NCBI GenBank assembly: GCA_905221195.1
Contig: CAJNCF010000005.1
Location: forward strand, 1 to 64,000
Length of the DNA: 64,000 nucleotides
Source: a bacterium
Lineage (GTDB): Bacteria; Bacillota; Bacilli; Lactobacillales; Streptococcaceae
Direction: 5' to 3'
Part shown: positions 35,276-44,443 of the stretch, one piece after another
Layout: each line of letters begins with the position of its first letter
How positions within the stretch are numbered: position 1 is the stretch's first letter
The notes under the pieces: model-generated
Seen by the model: only the letters and a program-made list of their open reading frames with translations
Databases searched by the model: none
Told to the model about the DNA's origin: nothing
Position numbers and translations under genes: made by a program

Positions 35276-35680
35276 ACAGTTAAGAATGACTTGTTAGCCT
35301 TCGCTGAAAAATGGCTGGGGTAGAATCTAAGGATGCATCACAATGGAGTTTAAAAGGAGTAACTATGAATCGTAATTTAGAACGGTGTTATCTATTCTGA
35401 CTATGAATAGATCATACCAGAGGTGGCTTAGAAATAGTAGGGACATTAGAAATTGAAGTAATAAATAGGATGTCACAATGTTACTATCAATGATTTATTT
35501 GTTCCAAGCTTGCCTAGGGTGTCAGTAAAAAATCACTTTCCTTTCATACCATATTTTTAGTAGGTAGGACGTTTGTTCTGCCTATTTTTATCCCAAAAGT
35601 GCAGTTGAGGTGTTTATTTGGAGTTTTACATATATTTTTGATAAAATAGGCGTAGAAATTAGGAAAGTTGAAGAAAAGGA
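35276..35680 (+). other. Degenerate end of peptide locus
   Basis: It holds only very short frames: an 11-codon ORF with a perfect AAAAGGAG site at 35365-35400 (MNRNLERCYLF) that breaks off, and MLLSMIYLFQACLGCQ (35478-35528). Near 35555-35610 is a stretch (TTTGTTCTGCCTATTTT, AAAGTGCA) duplicated from the comA promoter region. A half ComE-type repeat GCAGTTGAG (35601-35609) stands about 32 bp before a TAAAAT. Probably remnants of further peptide/immunity genes. Confidence 0.5.
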
Positions 35681-35869
35681 ATGAAGAAGGTTTTAAAATA
35701 TTTTTTAGTATTTATTTTTCTATTTTTGATGAATATTTTCATCTTTAAGATACTAGCAACTCTGGGATTTCAGCTGACAATGAGTGAAAAGAGTTATATT
35801 GTACCACCGGTGTTTTCGATTATCGTTTTATATATGATTGACAAAAGAATTAGGAAGAAAAAGAAATAA
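35681..35869 (+). CDS. Small membrane protein before comA
   Basis: 62 residues, two membrane helices (YFLVFIFLFLMNIFIFKIL and PPVFSIIVLYMI) and a strongly basic tail KRIRKKKK. Ribosome binding site AAAAGGA. Immunity-protein-like by size and place, but no adjacent bacteriocin ORF survives. Related repeat segments lie before and after it, so it is probably an inserted or duplicated cassette. Confidence 0.65.
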   Translation: MKKVLKYFLVFIFLFLMNIFIFKILATLGFQLTMSEKSYIVPPVFSIIVLYMIDKRIRKKKK

Positions 35870-35922
35870 ATATATATTTTAGGCATGACATTTGTTCTGC
35901 CTATTTTCTTTATCCTAAAAGT

Positions 35923-35990
35923 GCATTTGGGAGGGAGATAGGCGCATTTGGGGAGGAAGTCCAGTTTTTGTTTGGGGATTGGGGTAAGAT
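35923..35990 (+). promoter_or_regulatory. ComE-type box and promoter of comAB
   Basis: GCATTTGGG (35923-35931) and GCATTTGGG (35944-35952), separated by exactly 12 bp, with TAAGAT (35985-35990) 32 bp downstream. Same geometry as before comW. It predicts induction of comAB by phosphorylated ComE. Confidence 0.82.
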
Positions 35991-36005
35991 AGTTGTTATC
36001 AGATG

Positions 36006-36158
36006 ATACTCTTCAAAAATCAAATTCAAACCACGTCAACGTCGCCTTGCCGTGTAGATGTTACTGACTTCGTCAGTTCTATCTACAACCTCAAAGCCGT
36101 GCTTTGAGCAGCCTGCGGCTAGTTTCCTAGTTTGCTTTTTGATTTTCATTGAGTATTA
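36006..36158 (+). repeat. BOX element in the comAB leader
   Basis: boxA (ATACTCTTCAAAAATC to GCCTTGCCGT), one boxB with GACTTCGTCAG, and boxC ending GATTTTCATTGAGTATTA. It lies between the comAB -10 and the comA start, so it is transcribed as part of the 5' leader. Confidence 0.92.
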
Positions 36159-36175
36159 GGAAAAAGGAGATGAAT

Positions 36176-38329
36176 ATGAAATTTGGGAAACGTCACTATC
36201 GTCCGCAGGTGGATCAGATGGACTGCGGTGTAGCTTCATTAGCCATGGTTTTTGGCTACTATGGTAGCTATTATTCTTTGGCTCACTTGCGAGAATTGGC
36301 CAAGACGACCATGGATGGGACGACGGCTTTGGGCTTGGTCAAGGTGGCAGAGGAGATTGGCTTTGAGACGCGAGCGATCAAGGCGGATATGACGCTCTTT
36401 GACTTGCCAGATTTGACTTTTCCTTTTGTTGCCCATGTGCTTAAGGAAGGGAGATTGCTTCACTACTATGTGGTGACTGGGCAGGATAAGGACAGCATTC
36501 ATATTGCTGATCCAGATCCTGGGGTGAAATTGACCAAACTATCACGTGAGCGTTTTGCGGAAGAATGGACAGGAGTGACTCTTTTTATGGCACCGAGTCC
36601 AGACTACAAGCCTCATAAGGATCAAAAGAATGGTTTACTCTCTTTTATCCCTATATTAGTGAAGCAGCGTGGCTTGATTGCTAATATCGTTTTGGCAACA
36701 CTCTTGGTCACCTTGATTAACATTGTGGGTTCTTATTATCTGCAGTCTATCATTGATACCTATGTGCCAGATCAGATGCGTTCGACGCTGGGGATTATTT
36801 CTATTGGTTTGGTCATCGTCTATATTCTCCAGCAGATCTTGTCTTACGCTCAGGAGTATCTCTTACTTGTTTTGGGGCAACGTTTGTCGATTGATGTGAT
36901 TTTGTCCTACATCAAGCATGTTTTTCACTTGCCTATGTCCTTTTTTGCGACACGTCGTACAGGGGAAATCGTGTCTCGTTTTACGGATGCTAACAGTATC
37001 ATCGATGCGCTGGCTTCGACCATTCTTTCGATTTTCCTAGATGTGTCAACGGTTGTCATTATTTCTCTTGTTTTATTTTCACAAAATACCAATCTCTTTT
37101 TCATGACTTTATTGGCACTTCCTATCTATACAGTGATTATCTTTGTCTTTATGAAGCCGTTTGAAAAGATGAATCGGGATACCATGGAAGCCAATGCGGT
37201 TCTGTCTTCTTCTATCATCGAGGACATCAACGGTATTGAGACTATCAAGTCTTTGACCAGCGAAAGTCAGCGTTACCAAAAGATTGACAAGGAATTTGTG
37301 GATTATCTGAAGAAATCCTTTACCTATAGTCGGGCAGAGAGTCAGCAAAAGGCTCTGAAAAAAGTTGCTCATCTCTTGCTCAATGTCGGTATTCTCTGGA
37401 TGGGGGCTGTTCTGGTCATGGATGGCAAGATGAGTTTGGGGCAGTTGATTACCTATAATACCTTGCTGATTTACTTTACAAATCCTTTGGAAAATATTAT
37501 CAATCTGCAAACTAAGCTTCAGACAGCTCAGGTTGCCAATAATCGTTTAAATGAAGTGTATCTGGTAGCTTCTGAGTTTGAGGAGAAGAAAACGGTTGAG
37601 GATTTGAGCTTGATGAAGGGAGAGATGACCTTCAAGCAGGTTTATTACAAGTATGGCTATGGTCGAGACGTCTTGTCGGATATCAATTTGACCATTCCTC
37701 AAGGGTCTAAGGTGGCTTTTGTAGGGATTTCAGGGTCAGGTAAGACGACCTTGGCCAAGATGATGGTTAATTTTTACGACCCAAGTCAGGGAGAGATTAG
37801 TCTGGGTGGTGTCAATCTCAATCAGATTGACAAAAAGGCCTTGCGCCAGTATATCAACTATCTACCTCAACAGCCTTATGTCTTTAACGGGACGATTTTG
37901 GACAATCTTCTTTTGGGAGCCAAGGAGGGGACGACTCAGGAGGATATCTTACGGGCGGTCGAGTTGGCAGAGATTCGGGAGGATATTGAGCGCATGCCAC
38001 TGAATTACCAGACAGAGTTGACTTCGGATGGGGCAGGGATTTCAGGTGGGCAACGTCAGAGAATCGCTCTGGCGCGTGCTCTCTTGACAGATGCGCCTGT
38101 CTTGATTTTGGATGAGGCGACCAGCAGTTTGGATATTTTGACAGAGAAGCGAATTGTCGATAATCTCATGGCTTTAGACAAGACCTTGATTTTCATCGCC
38201 CACCGCTTGACCATTGCAGAGCGGACAGAGAAGGTTGTTGTCTTGGATCAGGGCAAGATTGTTGAAGAAGGAAAGCATGCTGATTTGCTTGCACAGGATG
38301 GCTTTTATGCCCATTTGGTGAATAGCTAG
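36176..38329 (+). CDS. comA: ComA, peptide-exporting ABC transporter with C39 peptidase
   Basis: 717 residues, full length. The N-terminal C39 protease (QVDQMDCGVASLAMVFGYYG, catalytic Cys17; LLHYYVVTG His region) cuts double-glycine leaders. Six membrane helices span about 165-450. The C-terminal ATPase has GISGSGKTT, SGGQRQRIALARALL and VLILDEATSSLD. In pneumococcus ComAB matures and exports the competence pheromone and can export bacteriocin peptides. The start at 36176 has AAGGAG at a good distance; the ATG at 36170 touches it. The four double-glycine peptides directly upstream are probable substrates. Confidence 0.97.
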   Translation: MKFGKRHYRPQVDQMDCGVASLAMVFGYYGSYYSLAHLRELAKTTMDGTTALGLVKVAEEIGFETRAIKADMTLFDLPDLTFPFVAHVLKEGRLLHYYVVTGQDKDSIHIADPDPGVKLTKLSRERFAEEWTGVTLFMAPSPDYKPHKDQKNGLLSFIPILVKQRGLIANIVLATLLVTLINIVGSYYLQSIIDTYVPDQMRSTLGIISIGLVIVYILQQILSYAQEYLLLVLGQRLSIDVILSYIKHVFHLPMSFFATRRTGEIVSRFTDANSIIDALASTILSIFLDVSTVVIISLVLFSQNTNLFFMTLLALPIYTVIIFVFMKPFEKMNRDTMEANAVLSSSIIEDINGIETIKSLTSESQRYQKIDKEFVDYLKKSFTYSRAESQQKALKKVAHLLLNVGILWMGAVLVMDGKMSLGQLITYNTLLIYFTNPLENIINLQTKLQTAQVANNRLNEVYLVASEFEEKKTVEDLSLMKGEMTFKQVYYKYGYGRDVLSDINLTIPQGSKVAFVGISGSGKTTLAKMMVNFYDPSQGEISLGGVNLNQIDKKALRQYINYLPQQPYVFNGTILDNLLLGAKEGTTQEDILRAVELAEIREDIERMPLNYQTELTSDGAGISGGQRQRIALARALLTDAPVLILDEATSSLDILTEKRIVDNLMALDKTLIFIAHRLTIAERTEKVVVLDQGKIVEEGKHADLLAQDGFYAHLVNS

Positions 38330-38341
38330 AAAGAGGAGAGG

Positions 38342-39691
38342 ATGAAACCAGAATTTTTAGAAAGTGCGGAGTTTTATCATCGTCGTTACCATAATTTTTC
38401 CAGTCGGGTAATTGTACCCATGTCCCTTCTGCTCGTGTTTTTGCTTGGCTTTGCAACTTTGGCAGAGAAGGAGATGAGTTTGTCAACTCGGGCTACTGTA
38501 GAGCCTAGTCGTATCCTTGCAAATATCCAGTCAACTAGCAACAATCGCATTCTTGTCAATCATTTGGAAGAAAATAAGCTGGTTAAGAAGGGAGATCTCT
38601 TGGTTCAATACCAGGAAGGGGCAGAGGGTGTTCAAGCGGAGGCTTATGCTAGTCAGTTGGACATGCTCAAGGATCAAAAAAAGCAATTGGAGTATTTGCA
38701 AAAGAGCCTGCAAGAAGGGACGGATTACTTTCCAGAGGAGGATAAGTTTGGCTACCAAGCCACCTTTCGCGACTACATCAGTCAAGCAGGCAGTCTTAGG
38801 GCTAGTACATCGCAACAAAACGAGACCATCGCGTCCCAGAATGCAGCATCTAGCCAAACTCAAGCCGAAATCGGCAACCTCATCAGCCAAACAGAGGCTA
38901 AAATTCGCGATTACCAGACAGCTAAGTCAGCTATTGAAACAGGCGCTTTCTTGGCCAGTCAGAATCTAGCCTACTCTCTCTACCAGTCCTATAAGTCTCA
39001 GGGGGAGGAAAATCCGCAAGCTAAGGCTCAGGCTGTTGCGCAGGTTGAAGCGCAGATTTCTCAGTTAGAATCTAGTCTTGCTACTTACCGTGTCCAGTAT
39101 GCAGGTTCAGGTATCCAGCAAGCCTATGCGTCAGGCTTAAGCAGTCAATTGGAGTCTATCAAATCCCAACACTTGGCTAAGGTTGGTCAGGAATTGACCC
39201 TTCTAGAGCAGAAAATCTTGGAGGCAGAGTCAGGTAAGAAGGTACAGGGAAATCTTTTAGACAAGGGGAAAATTACGGCGAGTGAGGATGGGGTGCTTCA
39301 TCTTAATACTGAGACCAGTGATTCTACCATGGTAGCAGAAGGTGTCCTACTAGCCCAACTCTATCCGTCTTTGGAAAAAGAAGGGAAAGCCAAACTCACA
39401 GCTTATCTAAGTTCAAAAGATGTAGCAAGAATCAAGGTCGGTGATTCTGTTCGCTATACTACGACTCATGATGCCAAGAATCAAATTTTCCTAGATTCTA
39501 CGATTACCAGCATAGATGCGACAGCTACTAAGACTGAGAAAGGGAATTTCTTTAAAATCGAGGCGGAGACTAATCTAACTTCTGAGCAGGCTGAAAAACT
39601 TCGGTACGGGGTGGAGGGTCGTCTGCAGATGATTACAGGCAAGAAAAGTTATCTGCGCTATTATTTGGATCAATTTTTGAACAAAGAGTAA
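38342..39691 (+). CDS. comB: ComB, accessory protein of ComA exporter
   Basis: 449 residues of the HlyD/membrane-fusion type. A short cytoplasmic N-terminus and one membrane helix ([17 protein letters not shown]) are followed by lipoyl-like halves ([20 protein letters not shown]). A long coiled coil (about 95-300, [17 protein letters not shown]) and a beta-rich C-terminus complete it. It follows comA by 12 bp and is needed for double-glycine peptide export. Confidence 0.96.
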   Translation: MKPEFLESAEFYHRRYHNFSSRVIVPMSLLLVFLLGFATLAEKEMSLSTRATVEPSRILANIQSTSNNRILVNHLEENKLVKKGDLLVQYQEGAEGVQAEAYASQLDMLKDQKKQLEYLQKSLQEGTDYFPEEDKFGYQATFRDYISQAGSLRASTSQQNETIASQNAASSQTQAEIGNLISQTEAKIRDYQTAKSAIETGAFLASQNLAYSLYQSYKSQGEENPQAKAQAVAQVEAQISQLESSLATYRVQYAGSGIQQAYASGLSSQLESIKSQHLAKVGQELTLLEQKILEAESGKKVQGNLLDKGKITASEDGVLHLNTETSDSTMVAEGVLLAQLYPSLEKEGKAKLTAYLSSKDVARIKVGDSVRYTTTHDAKNQIFLDSTITSIDATATKTEKGNFFKIEAETNLTSEQAEKLRYGVEGRLQMITGKKSYLRYYLDQFLNKE

Positions 39692-39800
39692 TGTTCGTGT
39701 TTTTAGAGTTAAATGATTTTAAAACTGTGAGAAAGATACTTCTTGCAGTTTTTTTCTTTATGATTTTTGGAATATATTCGTCATTTATTCGGGTAAATTC

Positions 39801-39829
39801 TTGTAATTTTAGGTTTTTTATGGTAGAAT
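39801..39829 (+). promoter_or_regulatory. Promoter of purine operon (purC)
   Basis: TTGTAA (39801-39806), 17 bp, TAGAAT (39824-39829). Two imperfect TTCG-containing sequences 11 bp apart just upstream (ATTCGTC, ATTCGGG) could be degenerate PurR boxes. Confidence 0.65.
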
Positions 39830-39861
39830 GTGCTCAAGTAAAACGAAAGGCGAACTTTAAA

Positions 39862-40569
39862 ATGTCAAAACAACTGATCTATTCGGGAAAAGCTAAAGAT
39901 ATCTATACAACTGAGGATGAAAATCTTATTATTTCAACTTACAAGGACCAGGCGACTGCTTTCAATGGTGTCAAGAAGGAGCAGATTGCAGGTAAGGGAG
40001 TGTTGAATAATCAGATTTCATCTTTTATTTTTGAGAAATTAAATGCGGCGGGTGTGGCGACTCACTTTGTGGAGAAAATTTCGGACACGGAACAACTCAA
40101 TAAAAAGGTTAAGATTATTCCTTTGGAAGTTGTGCTTCGCAACTATACGGCTGGTTCTTTTTCAAAACGTTTTGGTGTGGATGAAGGTATCGCATTTGAG
40201 ACTCCGATTGTCGAATTTTACTACAAAAATGATGATTTGGATGATCCATTTATCAATGATGAGCATGTGAAATTCCTTAAAATTGCGGATGACCAGCAGA
40301 TTGCCTACTTGAAGGAAGAAACGCGTCGTATCAATGAACTTTTAAAAGCCTGGTTTGCTGAGATTGGACTTAAATTGATTGACTTTAAGCTAGAGTTCGG
40401 TTTTGACAAGGATGGCAAGATTATCTTGGCAGACGAATTTTCACCAGATAACTGCCGCTTGTGGGATGCGGATGGCAACCATATGGATAAGGATGTTTTC
40501 CGTAGGGGACTAGGTGAATTAACAGATGTTTATGAGATTGTCTGGGAAAAGTTGCAGGGATTGAAATAA
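39862..40569 (+). CDS. purC: SAICAR synthetase
   Basis: 235 residues. It couples CAIR and aspartate with ATP, step 7 of IMP synthesis. Motifs: [42 protein letters not shown] and [13 protein letters not shown]. The long upstream frame from the comB stop is ignored; ATG at 39862 matches the family N-terminus [15 protein letters not shown]. First gene of the purine cluster. Confidence 0.96.
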   Translation: MSKQLIYSGKAKDIYTTEDENLIISTYKDQATAFNGVKKEQIAGKGVLNNQISSFIFEKLNAAGVATHFVEKISDTEQLNKKVKIIPLEVVLRNYTAGSFSKRFGVDEGIAFETPIVEFYYKNDDLDDPFINDEHVKFLKIADDQQIAYLKEETRRINELLKAWFAEIGLKLIDFKLEFGFDKDGKIILADEFSPDNCRLWDADGNHMDKDVFRRGLGELTDVYEIVWEKLQGLK

Positions 40570-40625
40570 CAACCTCAAGGCTGTTTGGGAACATTGCAAG
40601 AGCTGAAATAAAGGAATAAGAATTG

Positions 40626-43600
40626 ATGGATAAACGTATTTTTGTAGAGAAAAAGGCTGATTTTCAGGTCAAGTCAGAGAGTTTGGTTAGAGAACTCCAG
40701 CATAACTTGGGATTGTCAACTTTGAAAAGTATTCGTATCGTGCAAGTTTATGATGTCTTTGACTTGGCGGAGGACTTGTTTGCACCTGCAGAGAAACACA
40801 TTTTCTCTGAGCAGGTGACGGATCATGTCTTGGACGAAGCGGCTGTGCAGGCGGATCTTGCCAACTATGCTTTCTTTGCCATTGAAAGCCTGCCAGGGCA
40901 GTTTGACCAACGTGCGGCTTCTTCACAGGAAGCTTTGCTTTTGCTGGGAAGTTCGAGTGATGTAATAGTCAATACAGCCCAACTTTACTTGGTGAATAAA
41001 GATATCGATGTGACGGAATTAGAAGCGGTCAAAAACTACCTGCTTAATCCAGTTGATTCTCGTTTCAAGGACATAACGACTGGGATTGCCAAGCAGGAAT
41101 TTTCAGAGTCAGACAAGACCATTCCTAAATTGACTTTCTTTGAAAGTTATGTGGTAGAAGACTTTGCTCGCTACAAGGCCGAGCAAGGGATGGCTATGGA
41201 AGTGGATGATTTGCTCTTTATCCAAGACTACTTTAAGTCAATCGGGCGCGTGCCAACTGAGACTGAGTTAAAGGTGTTGGATACTTACTGGTCAGACCAC
41301 TGCCGTCATACAACTTTTGAGACAGAGTTGAAACATATTGATTTCTCAGCTTCTAAATTCCAAAAGCAATTGCAGGCGACTTATGACAAGTATATTACCA
41401 TGCGTGAAGAGTTGGGGCGTTCGGAAAAACCACAGACCTTGATGGATATGGCGACTATTTTCGGTCGATATGAGCGTGCTAATGGACGTTTGGATGATAT
41501 GGAAGTGTCAGATGAAATCAATGCTTGCTCAGTAGAAATCGAAGTGGACGTTGATGGTGTCAAGGAACCGTGGCTTCTTATGTTCAAAAATGAAACCCAC
41601 AACCACCCAACAGAAATCGAACCATTTGGTGGCGCGGCTACTTGTATCGGTGGAGCCATTCGTGACCCATTGTCAGGTCGTTCATATGTTTACCAAGCTA
41701 TGCGTATCTCGGGTGCTGGTGATATTACAGCACCGATTTCGGAAACTCGCGCTGGGAAATTGCCACAACAAGTCATTTCTAAAACAGCGGCTCACGGTTA
41801 TTCTTCATATGGGAACCAGATTGGTCTTGCAACGACTTACGTTCGTGAATACTTCCACCCAGGCTTTGTAGCTAAACGTATGGAGCTAGGTGCTGTTGTC
41901 GGAGCGGCTCCTAAGGAAAATGTAGTCCGTGAAAAACCTGAAGCTGGTGACGTGATTATCTTGCTCGGTGGTAAGACAGGCCGTGATGGTGTCGGTGGTG
42001 CGACAGGCTCTTCTAAGGTTCAAACAGTTGAGTCTGTAGAGACTGCTGGAGCTGAGGTGCAAAAAGGGAATGCCATCGAAGAACGCAAGATTCAACGACT
42101 TTTCCGTAATGGCGATGTGACTCGTCTTATCAAAAAATCAAATGATTTTGGCGCTGGTGGTGTCTGTGTAGCTATTGGTGAATTAGCAGACGGTCTTGAA
42201 ATCGACCTTAACAAGGTGCCTCTTAAATACCAAGGCTTGAATGGTACAGAAATTGCTATCTCTGAATCACAAGAACGGATGGCAGTCGTGATTCGTCCTG
42301 AAGATGTGGATGCCTTCGTTGCAGAATGTAACAAAGAAAATATTGATGCTGTTGTGGTAGCGACAGTCACTGAAAAACCAAATTTGGTCATGCACTGGAA
42401 TGGTGAAACCATTGTCGACTTGGAACGTCGTTTCCTGGATACCAATGGTGTGCGCGTGGTTGTCGATGCCAAGGTTGTGGACAAGGATGTCAAACTCCCA
42501 GAAGAGCGTCAAACATCTGCTGAAACACTGGAAGCAGATACCCTTGCGGTTCTGTCTGATTTGAACCATGCGAGTCAAAAAGGCTTGCAGACCATCTTTG
42601 ATTGTTCGGTCGGTCGTTCTACAGTCAATCATCCGCTTGGCGGTCGCTACCAACTCACACCGACTGAGGCTTCTGTGCAGAAATTGCCAGTTCAGCATGG
42701 TGTAACTCATACCGCGTCTGTCATGGCTCAAGGTTTCAACCCTTATGTGGCAGAATGGTCTCCATACCACGGTGCGGCTTATGCAGTTATCGAAGCAACT
42801 GCTCGTCTAGTAGCTGCTGGTGCCAACTGGTCCAAGGCTCGTTTCTCTTACCAAGAGTATTTTGAGCGCATGGATAAGCAAGCAGAGCGCTTTGGTCAGC
42901 CAGTAGCCGCCCTTCTAGGCTCTATTGAAGCTCAGATTCAACTTGGCTTGCCATCTATCGGTGGGAAGGACTCCATGTCTGGTACCTTTGAAGAATTGAC
43001 TGTACCGCCAACCTTGGTTGCTTTTGGGGTGACAACAGCGGATAGCCGTAAGGTCCTCTCTCCTGAGTTCAAGACTGCTGGTGAAAACATCTATTACATC
43101 CCAGGTCAAGCCCTCTCTGCAGAGATTGATTTTGACTTGATTAAGTCTAACTTTGCTCAGTTTGAAGCCATCCAAGCAACTTACAAAGTGACATCTGCAT
43201 CAGCTGTCAAATATGGTGGTGTGCTTGAAAGCTTGGCCCTTGCTACCTTTGGAAACCATATCGGTGCAGAGGTGCTCTTGCCTGAACTTGAAGGTTCTTT
43301 GACAGCTCAATTGGGCGGATTTGTCTTTACATCGCCTCAAGAAATTGCTGGAGTAGAGAAGATTGGTCAAACAAATGCAGACTTTACACTGACTGTCAAC
43401 GGTGTGAAGCTAGATGGACAGAAACTTGACAGTGCTTTCCAAGGAAAATTGGAAGAAGTTTACCCAACAGAATTTACCCAAGCCAAAGAACTGGACGAAG
43501 TTCCAGCTGTCGTTTCTGACGCAGTCATCAAAGCCAAGGAAACCATTGAAAAACCTGTGGTTTACATCCCAGTCTTTCCAGGAACTAACTCAGAATATGA

Positions 43601-44351
43601 CTCAGCTAAGGCCTTTGAAAAAGAAGGTGCAGAGGTTAACTTGGTGCCGTTTGTGACCTTGAATGAAGAAGCCATTGTCAAGTCAGTTGAAACTATGGTT
43701 GACAACATCGGTAAGGCTAACATTCTCTTCTTTGCAGGTGGCTTCTCGGCTGCGGATGAACCAGATGGTTCAGCTAAGTTTATCGTCAATATCCTGCTCA
43801 ATGAAAAAGTGCGTGCAGCTATTGATAGCTTTATCTCTCGTGGTGGCTTGATTATCGGTATCTGTAATGGATTCCAAGCCTTGGTCAAATCAGGTCTTCT
43901 TCCATACGGAAACTTCGAAGATGCCAGCAGTACGAGCCCAACCCTCTTCTACAATGATGCCAATCAGCACGTGGCCAAGATGGTGGAAACTCGGATTGCC
44001 AATACCAACTCGCCATGGTTGGCTGGAGTGGAAGTTGGTGAGATTCATGCCATTCCTGTTTCGCACGGTGAAGGGAAATTTGTTGTGACGGCAGAGGAAT
44101 TTGAGGAACTCCGTGACAATGGACAAATCTTTAGTCAATACGTTGACTTTGACGGCAAACCAAGTATGGATTCTAAGTACAATCCAAATGGTTCTGTCCA
44201 TGCCATCGAAGGAATTACCAGCAAGAACGGCCAAATCATCGGTAAGATGGGACACTCAGAACGCTATGAGGACGGTCTTTTCCAAAACATCCCAGGAAAT
44301 AAAGACCAGCACCTGTTTGCATCGGCTGTTAAATACTTTACTGGAAAATAA
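40626..44351 (+). CDS. purL: Phosphoribosylformylglycinamidine synthase, single-chain
   Basis: 1241 residues, the large fused PurL form. It makes FGAM from FGAR, glutamine and ATP. The synthase part (about 1-960) contains YWSDHCRHTTF, ETHNHPTEIEPFGGAATCIGG, GGKTGRDGVGGATGSS and GGKDSMSG. The C-terminal glutaminase (from about 975) has FPGTNSEYD, GICNGFQALVKSG (nucleophile Cys) and SHGEGKFV. Start is ATG 40626. It lies 56 bp after purC. Confidence 0.95.
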   Translation: MDKRIFVEKKADFQVKSESLVRELQHNLGLSTLKSIRIVQVYDVFDLAEDLFAPAEKHIFSEQVTDHVLDEAAVQADLANYAFFAIESLPGQFDQRAASSQEALLLLGSSSDVIVNTAQLYLVNKDIDVTELEAVKNYLLNPVDSRFKDITTGIAKQEFSESDKTIPKLTFFESYVVEDFARYKAEQGMAMEVDDLLFIQDYFKSIGRVPTETELKVLDTYWSDHCRHTTFETELKHIDFSASKFQKQLQATYDKYITMREELGRSEKPQTLMDMATIFGRYERANGRLDDMEVSDEINACSVEIEVDVDGVKEPWLLMFKNETHNHPTEIEPFGGAATCIGGAIRDPLSGRSYVYQAMRISGAGDITAPISETRAGKLPQQVISKTAAHGYSSYGNQIGLATTYVREYFHPGFVAKRMELGAVVGAAPKENVVREKPEAGDVIILLGGKTGRDGVGGATGSSKVQTVESVETAGAEVQKGNAIEERKIQRLFRNGDVTRLIKKSNDFGAGGVCVAIGELADGLEIDLNKVPLKYQGLNGTEIAISESQERMAVVIRPEDVDAFVAECNKENIDAVVVATVTEKPNLVMHWNGETIVDLERRFLDTNGVRVVVDAKVVDKDVKLPEERQTSAETLEADTLAVLSDLNHASQKGLQTIFDCSVGRSTVNHPLGGRYQLTPTEASVQKLPVQHGVTHTASVMAQGFNPYVAEWSPYHGAAYAVIEATARLVAAGANWSKARFSYQEYFERMDKQAERFGQPVAALLGSIEAQIQLGLPSIGGKDSMSGTFEELTVPPTLVAFGVTTADSRKVLSPEFKTAGENIYYIPGQALSAEIDFDLIKSNFAQFEAIQATYKVTSASAVKYGGVLESLALATFGNHIGAEVLLPELEGSLTAQLGGFVFTSPQEIAGVEKIGQTNADFTLTVNGVKLDGQKLDSAFQGKLEEVYPTEFTQAKELDEVPAVVSDAVIKAKETIEKPVVYIPVFPGTNSEYDSAKAFEKEGAEVNLVPFVTLNEEAIVKSVETMVDNIGKANILFFAGGFSAADEPDGSAKFIVNILLNEKVRAAIDSFISRGGLIIGICNGFQALVKSGLLPYGNFEDASSTSPTLFYNDANQHVAKMVETRIANTNSPWLAGVEVGEIHAIPVSHGEGKFVVTAEEFEELRDNGQIFSQYVDFDGKPSMDSKYNPNGSVHAIEGITSKNGQIIGKMGHSERYEDGLFQNIPGNKDQHLFASAVKYFTGK

Positions 44352-44443
44352 GACTTGCAGATTTTCTAATAGATAGCATCAGTAATGTAAAAGTCATGTA
44401 GATTTATCTCTTGACGATTGCAAATGAAAATTAGGTATAAAAA

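Noticed and set aside
39691-39861. N-terminal extension of purC from the comB stop
   Set aside because: The added 57 residues contain the purC promoter and do not match the family; the start at 39862 does.
40687-44255. Several antisense ORFs within purL
   Set aside because: Shadows of a strongly biased coding sequence; none has a plausible start region.
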